Shown: piece after piece, positions 5,057 through 5,099 of the stretch
How the letters are laid out: every line of letters begins with the position of its first letter
Numbering within the stretch: the stretch's first letter is position 1
DNA from: Gammaproteobacteria bacterium
Lineage (GTDB): Bacteria > Pseudomonadota > Gammaproteobacteria > QOAV01
Direction: 5' to 3'
Length of the DNA stretch: 5,099 bases
NCBI GenBank assembly: GCA_027067235.1
Contig: JALXFQ010000300.1
Span: forward strand, 1-5,099
Notes under the pieces: generated by a model
The model's database searches: none
The model's input: the letters and a program-made list of their open reading frames with translations, nothing else
What the model was told of the DNA's origin: nothing
Made by a program: the position numbers and the translations under genes

Positions 5057-5099
5057 ATGTATGTCAAGGTCACCCAGTCCGGCCCACGCCGTTATGTAC
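5057..5099 (+). CDS. N-terminus of an IS1634-like (IS4/DDE-type) transposase, partial
   Basis: Only the first 14 codons are present, running off the right edge: MYVKVTQSGPRRYV. This opening (M-aromatic-V-K/R-V...SG...Y-hydrophobic) is the one I know from IS1634-family transposases, whose N-terminus reads similarly before a QRxxxxLGR segment that would lie outside the window. The DDE catalytic residues are not in view, so intactness cannot be judged. No Shine-Dalgarno sequence stands out (only CAGG close to the ATG), consistent with the promoter placing the transcript start at or next to the start codon. The other ATG at 5061 opens a different, less plausible frame. Confidence 0.65.
   Translation, partial: MYVKVTQSGPRRYV

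Larger units (their letters stand above)
5020..5099 (+). mobile_element. left part of an IS1634-like insertion sequence, cut by the window edge
   Basis: The start of a transposase gene and its promoter identify an insertion sequence that continues beyond the right edge. The start given is only the first base I can tie to it (the promoter-spanning inverted repeat). The true left terminal inverted repeat lies somewhere upstream, perhaps in 4900-5015, and cannot be recognised without the matching right end. No target-site duplication can be assessed. Confidence 0.6.

Overview
The window looks like chromosomal DNA of a Pseudomonadota bacterium, most likely a gammaproteobacterium. Support comes from ordinary bacterial gene structure, a CysC very close in layout to the enterobacterial enzyme, and two exported small proteins of types I associate with that class. 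No ribosomal or tRNA gene allows a firmer placement, and the identification is inference.

Layout, left to right. Positions 1-508 (+) hold the 3' end of an unidentified gene and, overlapping its stop codon, a 124-codon gene for a small membrane-anchored protein. This pair converges, with only 5 bp between stop codons, on a leftward (-) three-gene cluster. In transcription order the cluster is cysC (APS kinase, 2395-3006), an unrecognised 400-residue soluble protein (1159-2361), and a membrane methyltransferase of the isoprenylcysteine carboxyl methyltransferase/PEMT superfamily (514-1125). Both junctions inside the cluster are 33 nt, so it reads as one operon with a possible promoter just upstream of cysC.

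Further right, still on the minus strand, are two genes for exported proteins of unknown function. One is a 252-residue protein with an N-terminal anchor, coiled coil and a CxxxxC C-terminal domain (3205-3963). The other is a 167-residue four-cysteine secreted protein (4051-4554). A strong 10-bp stem hairpin separates them. From 4555 to about 5020 I find no gene, only small inverted and direct repeats. At the right edge a near-consensus promoter drives the first 14 codons of a transposase I recognise as IS1634-like (IS4/DDE type), so the window ends inside an insertion sequence.

The biology that can be argued is limited. CysC makes PAPS. With no ATP sulfurylase or PAPS reductase gene in view, the cluster may supply PAPS for a local modification pathway, but that is inference. 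The most unusual structural point is that cysC, the 400-residue gene and the methyltransferase gene lie in one reading frame, separated only by single TAG stop codons each followed by 11 open codons. I consider this most likely coincidence, but it can be tested.
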